Source of the DNA: Marasmius tenuissimus
Lineage: Eukaryota; Basidiomycota; Agaricomycetes; Agaricales; Marasmiaceae
DNA: 64,000 nucleotides
Assembly: GCA_029532415.1 (NCBI GenBank)
Contig: JAQOTA010000050.1
Span: 3,534,001-3,598,000, forward strand
Direction: 5' to 3'
Below are positions 26,653-41,100 of the stretch, piece by piece. How positions within the stretch are numbered: position 1 is the stretch's first letter; each line of letters starts with the position of its first letter. The translations under genes were made by a program, and so were the position numbers. The notes under the pieces were generated by a model. That model did not search any database, was not told the DNA's origin, and saw only the letters and a list, made by a program, of their open reading frames with translations.

Positions 26653-27013
26653 CCTGAATGTTTGAGCCTTTGAAGTAACGAGTGTCGTGAGTGTGATGGG
26701 GGATGGTGGTGCTAGGCAACACAGAGGCGACAACGGCTGACTGTACTCCCGTGGCTGTCCTGCTGCTTGGTGTTGTTTTGATCCTTTCCGAAAACAGAAC
26801 CCAAAACTTCCATCGAGGACACGCCTCAAGTAACCTCAAGACCCCCTCCCCCCTCCTCCTCAAGGTATGTTAGCTCGAAACTCGTCGAGACGTTCATTCA
26901 AACCGATAGCTTCATTCTATCCGTGCATAAATCTTAAAAAATGTGCTATCGCATGTTGGATGGACGAACTCGACTCTGGATGACCGTTTGATCTGACTTG
27001 TTTCACCCAACAG
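26653..27013. other. RBM42/RPL5 divergent promoter with a 5' UTR intron for RPL5
   Basis: 361 bp between two divergent start codons. A pyrimidine-rich tract (26841-26864) ends in CAAG followed by GTATGT at 26865, and CCCAACAG ends at 27013, directly before the RPL5 ATG. This reads as a ~149-bp leader intron whose acceptor abuts the start codon. Leader introns are common in fungal ribosomal protein genes. Confidence 0.55.
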
Positions 27014-28134
27014 ATGCCGTTCGTCAAAAAGATCAAGACCGACGCTTACTTCTCGCGTTACCAAGTCAAATATCGTAGGAGGAGAGAGGGAAAAACCGAT
27101 TGTACGCTGATTTCGATCCGAAGATCTGGTGGAACGTACTCATGCCAACTTATGCTAGATTATGCCCGTAAACGACTCGTCACCCAGGCCAAGAACAAAT
27201 AGTGAGCAGCTTTTGGAGGTGTATATCCCCATCCTCTGACCGCACTCTCAGCAACGCACCCAAATACCGTCTCATTGTGCGATTCACCAACAAGGAGGTC
27301 ATCGTCCAGGTGGCATACGCACGTCTGCAGGGTGACTTCATTCTTGCTGCCGCTCGTTCAAAAGAGCTTCCCCGCTATGGTATCAACCATGGCCTCACCA
27401 ACTGGACTGCCGGTGTGTACATCGATTTCGGAGGAGACATGGCTTACTGACTTGGTTCCGGCAGCATACGCGACTGGTCTCCTTTGCGCCAGACGCGCTC
27501 TGACCAAGATCGGTCTTGCTGACAAGTACGAGGGCGTCGCTGAGCCCGATGGTACCTACAGCGTCACTGAGGCCCTTGATGACGATGATGCCCCCAGGCC
27601 GTTCAAGGCCTACCTTGACGTCGGTCTCAAGCGTACCTCGACCGGTTCGCGTGTCTTTGGTGCAATGAAGGGTGCCAGCGACGGAGGAATCTACATTCCC
27701 CACAATGAGAAGCGTTTCCCTGGCTACGACCCGGAGGGCAAGGAGCTTGATGCCGAGGTTCTCAAGAAGTACATCTTTGGTGGGCACGTAGCAGAGTACA
27801 TGGAGAGTTTGGAGGAGGAAGACGATGAGCGGTGAGTGATACTTGTGGCATGCGCATTCATTACATCTAAATTCTCTCCGTCTTCAGCTTCAAGAAGCAG
27901 TTCGCGACATACCTTGCGGACGGTGTCGGTTCCGAGGACATGGAGGAAATCTACACGAATGCCTACGCTGCCATTCGAGAAGACCCCACGTTCAAGCCCA
28001 CCGAAAAGACCAAGGACTGGAAAGCAGAATCACAAAAACACGCCACTCCCAAGCTCACCCACGCTCAACGCAAGGAGAGAATTGCGGAGAAGATCGCCAA
28101 GTTCCAGGCTGGCGGCGACGAGGAGGAGGATTAG
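27014..28134 (+). CDS. RPL5: 60S ribosomal protein L5 (uL18)
   Basis: Large-subunit protein that binds 5S rRNA together with L11 and is loaded into the ribosome as the 5S RNP. It starts [20 protein letters not shown] and continues [93 protein letters not shown] and [20 protein letters not shown], ending [10 protein letters not shown]. Five coding exons, about 298 residues, complete. Intron phases are all consistent and codon use is strongly biased (C-ending codons), as expected for high expression. Confidence 0.97.
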
Positions 28135-28371
28135 GCACACTTCCTTGGTTGTCCCATGTAGTTTTCCCTCTGTTTTCACCATGCTATGCTATGATGGTCG
28201 TTTATGGTTTATGCAATCACCCATCTATTAATGAACGACGTATCACATCCTGCGCCCATGCCATCACTGAAATCGTGCTTGAGTTATCGTATGTGTCCAC
28301 AGTAGCGTCTTTGGATGCCGTTCTCCGCCCAAATCGCGATGCCACACAGGTGAGTTCATAGCGCTCACTGT

Positions 28372-30513
28372 TCACAACGTGAAAGTTGCTGTAAAACAGA
28401 AGGAATAAGTGGTATTCGATAGGTGAGCGAAAGAGAGCCAGCTAACATTGCACCACCATCCCAACGCCCAACACAACGGTTCATATCCACAAACCATATT
28501 CCACCGACATCGTTACAAATCTGACGTCCGAGGCTGCAAATACGTTCCAACACCAGACTCTCAACCTCGTCGGACAGTAACTTCATCAGCTCGGGAATGG
28601 ACAGAATCGAGATGTTTGCCTGTGAAAGGTGGACGGTCAAAGAGGAGGGAGACGACATAGTCAACCGTATCGTATATCTGTCGAACATGAGCGCTTAGAA
28701 GTAGATTTCAGTCTCACCGAGGCTCTTACCTATCATCGACTCGGAGCGTCGCCTCTCCGCCGATTCCACGACTGTTGGACTCTGATACGAACTTGACTAG
28801 CTCCTTTCCTATCTCTTCTACTGCACTGAATCGAAGGGTTGTCGATATTCCTGCCTTATTGAGCGATGAACAGACATCGTCCAACTCTGACCTGATTCGA
28901 CGACAGAACACTTGATATTGTAAGATGTCGATAACTGGTTGAAGAACCAGAGGAGCGTGCTGATCGACCCCTCCCACCGACTGAGAGGATTCGTTCATCC
29001 CTAGTCGTCGTCTCTTGTGATATGTATGTCTCCTGAGAAGCAAGGCAAGCAAATAATGGTATATGAAGTCACATTTTGCTTGGCTGAGCGGATCTCTATC
29101 TCGCGTCGAGTTCTCTATTTCTTCGGTATCGGCCTAAAAAATTGCAATTCAGCTTTGCGCGGACCGAAACAAGAGAAAACCCAACGTACCATCTCGAATT
29201 TCAACTCGGTATTCTGAGCAGCATCGATCAGGATTAGTCTTTCAGAAACCCTGGCAGATGCGGTTGGTAAGCTCCCTGCTTCCTTTGCAATCTGTGCAAA
29301 GATCTCTTGTTCTATGACTTCAAGTTGAGTCGTTCTGAGGACGCCATTCAGATCCGCCTCGTTGTTCTGACTGGTATAGGTGTTAGAGGCGTGCACGCGC
29401 GAGCCATCTGCCTTCGTGGAAGCTACGCTGATGCGGAGACGCGTATTCTGCCTGTGAGGGAATATCAAGGCATTTTTCTCGTGATCGGTGTACGACATTT
29501 GAGCGACTGCCCGCCGCCTGAAGTTGGGAGGGGCTGCAAAACCATGGGCCAATTTCTTACTTTCCAGCATAGAGGAAGCACTCACATTCTTCAAGCCCAT
29601 ATGAAATCACAAAATCCTTCGTAGTTCTATCTGCACCCTTCCCTGTTGGCGCACCGAATGGCAGCGGCGCAGGTACCAAGCTCCAATTGGCACGTCTGAT
29701 CTTGAGGGCATTTACCCAGTAATGTTCGCTGCGAAGGCGACCTTTCTCCATCCTCTCTGCGGCAACCTTGAAAAGGTTTGCGGCCTTGCGCAGAGCCTCA
29801 TCTTTTCCACCAATTGCTAGCTGTGCATTGAAAGCTTGGAGTGGTGTTATGGGAGGTGGCTTAGTGACAATGGTAGCCGAAAGGGTGTTCGGGCTGGCTT
29901 TCGGTGGTTCGACTTGCGTTTGAGTTGGTATGAGATTTGCGGGCACGGAAGACAATGGATTTGATGATAGAATAAGAGAGAGCAGATCTCGAGCGTGACT
30001 CATCTCTCCAAGAGCAGTGCTTGGGTGAATGTTAGTATGAAATACACCCAAGACTGAGAGCAAGCAGCCGCGTACTAGAGCTGAGGCAGTATCTCCATCT
30101 TCATTTTGTGTAGTTCTTCAACTGTCATCGCTTTAACTTCCATTTCGTTGACATCGCTTTCCTCATCTTTGGTTCCAGTCTCGGCCTCTTGAAGTTCTCT
30201 GTTCATAGGTTCTGCGCTGAGAATACCGGACTCGAGGAAACCGGTTGTATTCTTTTCGAAGAAATCGACACCCCGTTCCAAGAATATCCGGCGCAGATTG
30301 TCGCCGAGGAGCTTTGCAGTGGATTCCTTCCTGGCGTGAACTTTGGTTCAACGCGACGCGAAAAACTCGAGCCAAAACTTGGACGCACGGTTCATAGATG
30401 AGTTCACCTTCGGCGGTAATATCCAACAAGGTCGGTATCGGGTGTCCCTGATCATTTTTGTACGGTCTTTCAAGAGAAAGCTTTGTTTCTTTCCAGTGTT
30501 CGGGCTCTTGCAT
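28372..30513 (-). CDS. MED17: Mediator complex subunit 17 (Srb4)
   Basis: Head-module scaffold of Mediator, needed for RNA polymerase II initiation. Conserved pieces in order: WKETKLSLERPYKNDQGHPIP, LLDITAEGELIYEP, an intron with donor GTGCGT, then LGDNLRRIFLERGVDFFEK, MKMEILPQLYTALGEMSHAR, DLLSLILSSNP, LQAFNAQLAIGGKDEALRKA, HYWVNALKIRRANWSL, DFVISYGLEE, and the C-terminal HAPLVLQPVIDILQYQVFCR. Seven exons, about 600 residues. The frame seems to break in two places but introns explain both. The start is uncertain: 30513 is the first ATG in frame, though coding-like residues (DPALISPQDL) precede it. The C-terminus depends on whether a last intron is spliced (stop at 28372, as given) or read through (stop at 28365). 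Confidence 0.87.
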
Positions 30514-30708
30514 GAGGTCCTGAGGGCTGATCAGTGCCGGGTCCTGTGAGTCGAGTGATGAGATGTGAATGTGGGAAAGATATTACTTTCCGGGCACTCG
30601 GACCGTTCAGGCAACTGAGCGTAATTGCTCTTCTGTTGGAACTGATCTCTTTCCGCGACGTCCATGGTCAAGACCACGAATCACATCGGTGAATCTACGG
30701 CAGCAACC

Positions 30709-33530
30709 ATGTCTTCAAAACGAAAGAAATTGGAGGACGACGAAAATAGCTCCATTTCGAAGAAACAGAGGACTCGAGTCAGGTAAGTCACTCGAGCCTT
30801 TTTCATGCCCATTTCTCTCATCAGTCATCACAGTTTCTCATGTGGGGAATGTCATCGTCGAAAGCAGAAGGCAAAAACAAATACCCTATCAAGCAGAGTT
30901 CTCGCTGACCCCACAACCCTCCTTCACTCCTTCAGTGCGATCGCCAAGTACCTTGTTCTCATGTCAGTTCCCCTGCTCATCTCGTGAAGGCGGCTTCTGA
31001 TGAATTAACAGTGCGTCGCGCGAAAAGTACCCGACCTTTGCAAGGCGTATACTCCGGGAAAATCTGATCATGACCTCAGCGCAAGGATGGCGAGGCTAGA
31101 GCACATAATTGAAATGGCCCTACCTCAATTCTGCGATAATTGGTCTCAGGGTCCTGTACGACGTCGCTCGCCCTCGCTAGAGGATACACATTCGCAACAT
31201 GACGACGAACCCCAGCCATGAGTGGCCTTTTTCAGAGTGGGAAATGGTATGGCAGTGGTGCTTCCGGCAGCATAGCTCCTGGTCCCGTCATAGAACAGGT
31301 ACGTCCATCGGGCTTTGCGTAGTCGACCTACTTCTCATTGAGTGAAAAAGCTTCAAAACGCTGTGATGCCTCAATCATCAGAACAGGTAATGAACGGATA
31401 CTCGCTCGCTACAGTATCCTGACTCGCTTCCAAAAGCTGCGCGCAATCCTCAATGACAAGCCAAAAGGAATCGAGCCATTAGAGCCATCAGCCGCTGACA
31501 ATCTCAAGACGCTTGTGCAAGAATGCGGGGTCTCACCCCACAAGATACCGGAAATTCTTCAAGAATTACCTCCCTTGAGAACCTCCGATGCATTGATCAA
31601 CTATTATTTTCGCCAGATGTACGTGCTTTTCCGCTTCCACCTCGGTCGTTGCTCATACAAATCATTTCCTTCAGAAATTGGACCCGATATGCCATATCAG
31701 AGAAGGATTTCCGAGCAGCGTATGCATCAGTCTGTGCCCATGGGGCCCACGGCGTCGGTGCAACTAACCCGAACGACGTCCGGTTTCTTCCTCTTCTCTT
31801 TGTGGTTCTGGCAATCGCAGTGAGGCTTGCTCCTGAAGAACTTGCCGGAGATTCGAGGAGTCGAAGGGTCACCTCTCTCCGTTACTATTGGACCTGTCAG
31901 TAGTATGTCTGCTATCGCCATGACCGTATCCTAACTCGTTTCATTTAGCACGTCGTGCACTGCTGATAGCAGCTGCGATACAGCCCGACTCTCTTGATAT
32001 AGTGCTGACACGACTCTTGGTGCGATTACAAAATCAACTGGAAACGTCAAATGACTGATAGGCTTCTAGAGTGCACGATTCCTGACTTTTGATAGAAGGA
32101 TAACAGAATGCTGGAGTCAATTAGGTGCCGCTGTGCGCACAGCGGAGGCACTGGGACTTCATCGTGATGGTGCGCCTATGGGAATGGATCCTCAACTAGT
32201 CGAGTACCGTCGTAGAATATGGTGAGTCAGGCACCACTGACAATCTCCCCTTTCCCCTTCTAACGTGCCTGTCAGGTCATACTTGTACCATGCCGACCGG
32301 TCATACGCCCTGGTGTTGGGAAGACCCAACTCAATCCAGGATGACTACATCTCAACCTTGCCGCCAGGCAACATAGATGATGAATCACCTACTGCTTTCA
32401 CTCAACCCCCTCACGGCGGCCTCTCCTCACCAACCCGCATGACCTTTTGTATTTTGCGGCATCAGTTGGCCGCCATCATCGGCCGGATCGTTCACCACTT
32501 CCAGAAAGTGCGGCCGAGTCACTATTCAGAGGTGACAATTCTAGACGAAGAATTAGAAAAATTCATGACCCACCTCCCCCCTCATTACTCTCTCGAACCG
32601 GACACATCACTCGACGAAAAATACCCATTCATCCCTGTTCATCGTTTTCTCCTCATCACCGAGACCCTCTTCGTGCGTACAAGTCTCCATCGCCCGTACA
32701 TGCTTCGTCGGTTGTCCTCTGACCGATATTCACGATCCCGGAATGCTTGTTGGCAATCCGCCATAAAGGACTTCGAGGTTCGGCAAGCATTTCGTGAGAA
32801 GACCAACGACGAAACCCGGATCTCTCTCAGCAATGCCTATCGGGAATTCCAGACGGCGATGATTAGTGGCATCTATCTCGTCATTTATCCCCACGGAAAG
32901 CATGCGGACACTATGCACATGATCTTGGACACCTTCTTAAAGGATCATGAAGGCTTTGGAGAGATGGATGAGACCACTCAGCGAGAACTCAAAACCATCG
33001 AATTCCTCAAAGCCAAGGCCGTCGAACGGCGGCGGCCGTTAGACCATCCAATAACTGACGAAGACGACACCAACGGGGTAGAACACGAGCACCCAGCTCA
33101 CCTTTTGCTTGGATTCCAGCAGCAACAATCCGCGGGGCCAAGACAGACCGTTGTGTCAGGCACTTCTAACTCCTTCCCACAAACTAATGGCAGCTCTAAT
33201 ATAACCGACTCCCCTATCTACCACCGCCTGCATCAGCCTGTGGGGGACCATTTGTCCTCAACGTCCGGAAGCCCTGCTGCGGATGACGACTCCACTGCTC
33301 AACTGATCTTCAACATCGTCAGCAACCCAATGGAGGGTATTGGTGCCAATATGAACTGGGGTAACGCCACTCCATCCACCCCAAACGGTGGCGAATATGG
33401 TGGATGGGCGAACTCGGACGCGCCGGGGTCCATGCAAGGCGCAGATCCACGCTTCCCTCTCGATGGAGGGGATTGGAATTACTATTGGGAAGCCTTGGTG
33501 AATCAGATCCCCCGTGGACCTGGTCCTTAG
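30709..33530 (+). CDS. Fungal Zn2Cys6 transcription factor
   Basis: Binuclear zinc cluster regulator with a fungal-specific transcription factor (middle homology) domain. The start MSSKRKKLEDDENSS leads into RVSCGECHRRKQK, then CDRQVPCSHC and PDLCKAYTPG: six cysteines in the Gal4 arrangement, spread over three exons. The intron between KQK and CDRQ (30871-30935) must use a GC donor. The middle domain includes LPLLFVVLAIAVRLAPE, TSLRYYWTS, RRALLIAAAIQPDSLD, AVRTAEALGLHRDG, RRRIWSYLYHADRSYALVLGRP. The tail is Gln/Ser/Asn-rich. About 770 residues. Near 31219 the frame after DDEPQP must shift to MSGLFQSGKWYG: either a 53-bp intron with a weak GTCGCT donor or one lost base. Target genes are unknown. 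Confidence 0.83.
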
Positions 33531-33730
33531 ATCAAACTTGACTTTCTTGACATTTGACTTTTGGCATTTAACTCGCTTGTACTTACTGCTCTTACCTGCT
33601 GTACTTTTTCTTGTTGTAATCTATCGTTGTGATATAGGACCAGCCTCTCATCGTTACATAGCCTAGCACAAATATCATTTAGCTCTATATACCGGGTGCA
33701 TACAAGGGCATTTGGATATTGTTACATCTT

Positions 33731-34583
33731 CTACATGAGCCAGGAAACGAACCACACAATGCAGACCGCAGATAAAGACGCAGACCAGTACTGCCCCTTG
33801 GCCTCTGACCGAGCGCCCGAGTACATGCTGGCACTATAACCCACAGGAGAGTTCGCAGGTAGCGAGAGAGTTGGAGAAGCTTGTCGTTCAGGTGAAGCCG
33901 TTCTAGGGAGCTTGCGCGTCGTGTAGAAAGAATCTTCCGAGGTAGAGGCATCGTCCTTCGCCGTGCTTGAGCTATTTGACAGTGTACTTGTGGAGTTCGA
34001 GTTAGACAAAGTACCAGTTCCCCACGGAATCGGGTCGCCGTTAGGCTGTGAGTCGTGCTCAGGGGGCGTATAAGCACCTGATGGGGATGTAATCTAGGTT
34101 CCAACGGAATGAGTGGGATATATGCGTCGACAAACGATATCATTACCTGAAACCGGGTAGTCCATTTCGAGTTTTGAAGGTCATCGCCATTCGTGAACTG
34201 GAGTAAAGTTTGTGAGTCCAATGCGAGCGTAGTCAAAGATAGAGTACCTGATAGAAATAGATGGCAGAATAAGGAGACACTTCAGGGCACGTCCAGTTAT
34301 AAGGCGTCAGAGAAGGGTCGGATCCATCCAAACCATTAGCGACTGCAGTAACGCGTTTCATCTCGCCATTTGAGCCCGACATCAACACTAGAGAGAACCT
34401 ATGAGCGTGCCGTCGTGCGAAGTCAGGTATCATACCTATGGAGACGTTCCGCCAGTCCCCCACATTCCACTTGATTGGGCACATAGAACCAGCAGCGTAC
34501 GAGTCGCCAGGACCCGGAGCAGTAGGCGTAAAGTCGCCAGCGACAAGAGTAGCGATGTAGAGTAGCACGAGCGTTTTGAACAT
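33731..34583 (-). CDS. Ser/Thr-rich GPI-anchored surface protein (Kre9/Knh1-like N-terminal domain)
   Basis: Predicted cell-surface protein. The signal peptide is MFKTLVLLYIATLVAGDFTP. The body starts GPGDSYAAGSMCPIKWNVGDWRNVSIVLMSGSN after splicing a 50-bp intron (acceptor TCTCTCTAG); this is the Ig-like Kre9/Knh1-type fold common in small basidiomycete wall proteins, with the GD/GEMxxVTAVANGLDGSD strand pattern. N-glycosylation sequons (NVS, NWT, NST) are present. A Ser/Thr-rich stalk follows, and the C-terminus GQYWSASLSAVCIVWFVSWLM is hydrophobic, consistent with GPI attachment. About 235 residues. Divergent from VPS24 with a 186-bp spacer. Biochemical role not known. Confidence 0.82.
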
Positions 34584-34769
34584 AGTATGTGGAATAGAGT
34601 GAGGTACCAGACCTGGCAGTGATGGTAAAGAAAGAAGATGCGAGATCGGGGAAGTGCCCATTTTATACCACGCCTGGGCGTCAAATGCTCAGGCGCTTTT
34701 TGTCGAAGCCACGCTCCACAGCCTTGGGCGTAGCAGCTTACCCCAGTACCACCACGACTCACTTTACCG

Positions 34770-35624
34770 ATGCAAACTATCAACCGCTTTCTATATGGGC
34801 CGACACCAGAAGAAAGAATTAGAGCATGGCAAGCCAAACTACGAACTGAAAGTCGGCATCTGGATCGGGAAATGAGGCAGGTTGGGTTTCCGAAGCATAT
34901 TCCCAAGTTGTGCAACTATTTACATCTACAAAACAGCTCGATATGGCAACAAGCAAGGCACGACAGACGGTAAAGCAGCTAGCAACGAAAGGAGATGTGA
35001 AGTCGGCGCGGATATTAGCGAAAGAGGTCGTACGGTCTGAGAAGCAGAAGGACAGGCTTTCAGTCAGTAAAGCCAGACTGGGGTCCATCGGAACGCAATT
35101 ACAGCAACAAATGGGTATATTCCATACCACTTTTATGCAATTCTCGACCTCATTTTGGTTGCCTAGCTATGGCTAAAGTGACTGGGTCGCTCCAGAAGTC
35201 CACAGAGATCATGAAGCTTTCGAACTCGCTGATCAAACTCCCGCAAGTAAGCCAAACAATGAGGGAGATGAGTATGGAGATGACGAAGGTCGAGGCATTC
35301 TCCGTGTATGCTACCAATTTTCTGATCCCCTTCAAGGCAGGTATCATGGAAGAGATGCTGGAAGACACACTGGAGATGGAAGATGATGAAGAGTTAGAGG
35401 AGGAAGCCGACGAGGAAGTGGACAAGGTCCTCTTCCAGCTCACCGATGGTAAGTTAGGTCAAGCGGGGTCTGTCAGCACAGAGCTTCCGGTGAGTCTATC
35501 GGAACAATGTAGCCCAGCACGTACTCATGGCACACAGTCATTGGAGGACAAGATGGCGGAGGAAGAGACAGAGAAGACCTTGGAACGATACCGACAACAA
35601 CTGCAGGGCATATTGAGCAGCTGA
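34770..35624 (+). CDS. VPS24: ESCRT-III subunit Vps24 (CHMP3)
   Basis: Snf7-family protein that caps and shapes ESCRT-III filaments during multivesicular body formation. It starts MQTINRFLYGPTPEERIRAWQ, the signature of fungal Vps24, continues LDMATSKARQTVKQLATKGD and KSARILAKEVVRSEKQKDRL (basic core helices alpha1-2), then AMAKVTGSLQKSTEIMKLSN, MREMSMEMTKAGIMEEMLED, and an acidic C-terminal region with the MIM-type segment near EKTLERYRQQLQGILSS. Five exons, about 220 residues, complete. Confidence 0.94.
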
Positions 35625-35880
35625 ATTATCTTTCTCTTTTTATTCTTGGGATATTACACTCTCCTTTGTACAGTACTTTTATCACTAGATTCCTGTCCTA
35701 TGGCATTCACGAATTCCAAATCGTTCTGGCAGCGTTCTGGTCGCAGCCAAGGCTGTCATTGACAGCGACATGTTACGTAGTGGCAATCTTATCTTATCAT
35801 TGCTTATCACATGATCTTCGGAGAAAGAAGGAAAATCATTTCTGAATTTTTCTCGTTTCTCCTTTCCAAGTTCTACAAAG

Positions 35881-37702
<1,822 letters not shown>

Positions 37703-38150
37703 ATGTCGTTACCTGTAGACTACTACTAGACGTATACACATACTGCGTAATATCTCTTCCGACCGTCAACGAGGTGATAGATCACTGGCGCCATTCGCTT
37801 GGTACACTGCATCAGACTGCCTCCCGACCTGCGTGCGCGCCAGACCGCTTATAGCCGTGGGAAGATATTGAGGGTGTCTTTGGTGACCGTTGTGACAACA
37901 GGTAGAGTCCTCTTCATACTCTGTCCCGATAAACACCCCAACCGCATTCCTTCCCCCCACTCGCCCCACAGGGCAAAGCCTTCACAGTTATCCTTACCCA
38001 TTCCAACTGACAGGTACTTTTCTCGTGCTCCCTTGATTAAAGCGTTCTGAGACCCGCGTTCCTACCAGCTATCTCAAAAAAAAACGAAACCCAAAAAGAC
38101 TCAGAACACTCATAAACGCTTATTCTAGTCCATATTTTCTTACGAACGAC
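37703..38150. other. Intergenic region, SSD1 promoter
   Basis: 448 bp between two + strand genes. The final 100 bp is A- and C-rich, with an A-run at 38077-38085, as expected for a leader before the SSD1 ATG. No gene or RNA recognised. Confidence 0.6.
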
Positions 38151-41100
38151 ATGACCGACGAAGTTACGCCACAGTCTCAGCCTCCCAAGAGGGATGAGAA
38201 GAAACCTGCTGCCTCAGGCAACAATAATCGTGGTCCTAAGCGAAATGTCTCGAACCCCAGGCCTCCATCTACCGGTCAAGGAAACAACAGGCCTTCGTCC
38301 AGAAACAGCACCAAGAAACCTACTGCTGGATCGGCTGGAGAATCGGGCTCGGAGAGCGCTTCTCGCAAGGTCTCTGACAGTGGTAAGAGGCCTGAACAGC
38401 GCGCTAGGAATCCCAGCGGTGCTGGACGTGGTCAGCCACATCGCAAGCCCTCTGGTTCTCAACCCAACCGTACCAATAACAACAACAACAACAATACGAA
38501 GGATCAGGCTTCCAAGGCCTCTGCTTCTCCCTCTCCTCAGAACCAAGAGTCGAGCGATGCTCTTTCTTCGCTCCAGCGTGTCATTGCCGACTTAAAGTCT
38601 ACGTCACCCCAACCTCCTGCATCCAACGCCTTCGGTACGACGGCTCCTGTAGGACACACCTCCAATCTCCCTGTGAACGCCCCCGTGTTCCAGCCGGGTG
38701 GAGTATTTCCAGGGTCGGATCCCAAGCACAGGAAAGCCGCGTCGGTCGGTGCTTCAGCTCTCTCAGGAAATTTCAACTCCTTTGCCCCTCAATTTGGAGC
38801 GATGCTGGAAGATGTAGAGGATGGTTCTGGTGCATTCATGGAGGATGGGGAGATACAGGAAAGTCTCTATCAGACATCTGGGCATCACCCCAGATCCCAG
38901 TCGCAGAGCTTCACTGCTCCCAGGTTTGCTGCGCTGGCTGCCCAGCAAGAGCAAAGTGACGCCATTGGTCCTACTGGTCGTCCACAACTGGCGCCCAACT
39001 TCATGTTCGGGGCGAAGAGACGCAACCCTCCCATGGGCGGTCCTATCAACGAAGATGTTGGCTTCCAGTTTCCCCAGCAGCAACAGCAGCAGAATTATCT
39101 TCCTGACATGCAGGAACCTAGTGGTCACAGGAAATCGGATAGTGGTGAAATCACCGGCGTCATGGCTGAGCAGGTACGCACTTCATTTTACGTGTGTCGT
39201 GGACCGGATTAATCGAACCCTATCCCTTACAGATCGCTATCCAGAGCCAGATCGAGGCATTGCAACAGCAACAGCAAGCCTTGTATCAACGGCAGCTGGC
39301 ATCAAATCAGGTGCTATCCTTCCAGACACCTGGTTTAGCACCTAACCGCGGCGCCCACCGACGTGTGCAAAGCACTGTACCTGTTGGTCTTGCCGGAAAT
39401 ACCGGATTTGGAGGTCAGAACCCAATGGGTCAGTTTGGCAACTTTGGCGGCCTCAACCTTGGTCTCGATGGACAACCGCAGGGAATTCCACGTGGCCATG
39501 GACGAAGACACAGCGTCAACGTTGTGAACAAAGCTCCTGGAGGTGGGGCAGGTTTCAATAGTGGACTTGGTCAAGAAAGCTTTGACGACGGCTTCCAGCC
39601 TCCCACGTCGTTCAATGGTGGTCATTCTCGACAAGTCTCACGGGCTGACAACAGCTGGCGTATCAGTATGATCCACTTGTTCTCCGTTAAATACCGCGAC
39701 TGACCTCTTTTCTAATTAGACGGCGGCGTTGGTGGCGTACAAGGCAATAATGCCTTGACTGCAGATCTTGCGCAAGCGCAGGCGCAATTACAGAGCTTAC
39801 AGCAATTCCGTGCGGCGGCTGGAGGACACCATCAGAAGATGGCGTCGTTCAGCTTCCCTAATATGCTACCCAACATGATGGCAGCCAACATGATGGGCTT
39901 AGGATTGGGCGGAATGAATATGCTACAACAACAACAGCAACAGTTCCAATCTCAATTGCAACAGCAACCTCAACGAAAGTCTCTTTTCGCACCCTATCTT
40001 CCCCAGGCATCCCTTCCTCCCTTGTTGGCTGCAGGAAAGTTGGTTGTCGGGATCCTTCGTGTCAACAAGCGCAACCGCTCTGATGCCTACGTTGCGACGG
40101 AAGTCCTGGATGCCGATATCTATATCTGCGGTTCTAAAGATAGAAACCGTGCACTGGAAGGTGACATCGTTGCGGTGGAGTTGCTTGATGTAGACGAAGT
40201 ATGGGGGACCAAGAAAGAGAAGGAAGAGAAGAAGAGGAAGAAGGAAGAGAATGCTGCATACGATCACAAGGGAGCGGCTGGCCGCAAGGACGATAAGAAG
40301 AAAGATGATGTCGAGGTGGAAGGTCAAGGCTTGATGTTATTTGAGGATGAGGAGTATGTGGTTCTTCCTTCGTCTCTTTGACGATACTGACGATCCGTGC
40401 AGAGTAACGGATGATGTTAAACCTCAATTTGCCGGCCACGTTGTGGCGGTCGTTGAGCGCATGCCTGGCCAGTTGTTCTCCGGCACTTTGGGGCTGCTGC
40501 GTCCCTCTTCTGCTGCCACAAAAGAGAAACAAGAAGCGGAACGCAGAGAGCGCGAGGGCGATCGTGGCGACGAGCCCAGGCGTGCCCCCATTGAGCGGCC
40601 GAAGATTGTGTGGTTCAAGCCCACTGACAAGCGCGTTCCTCTCATCGCTATCCCAACTGAACAAGCCCCTCCGGACTTCGTTCAGAACTCCGATGCCTAC
40701 GTGAACAAGTTGTTTGTGGCCTGCATCAAACGTCACGTTCGTCTCTCCGCTGTCCTTCATCATGAGCCTACTGATCTGACCTCCTTTACCGCAGCCAATT
40801 AGCTCGCTTCATCCATTTGGAACTCTTGTCGAAGAACTTGGTCCAATCGGTGACATTGAGGTTGAGACAAGTGCACTTCTAAAGGACTGCAACTTCCCGA
40901 CGGAAGAGTTCACCGAGAACGTCATGAAATGCTTGCCGCCTATGCCCTGGACGTAAGTGATCGTCCAATTGTATTCTCCACCGAGTATCTGACAGCATCC
41001 CGTAGCATCCCTGAGCGCGAGTTGGAGATCAGGAAAGATTTGCGTGGTGAACGTGTATTCACCATTGATCCTTCTTCAGCGAAGGATCTCGATGACGCCC

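Noticed and set aside
30320..30400. Apparent frame break and in-frame stop in MED17
   Set aside because: An intron with donor GTGCGT and acceptor CGCCAG gives ELIYEPKESTAKLLGDNLRR without a break.
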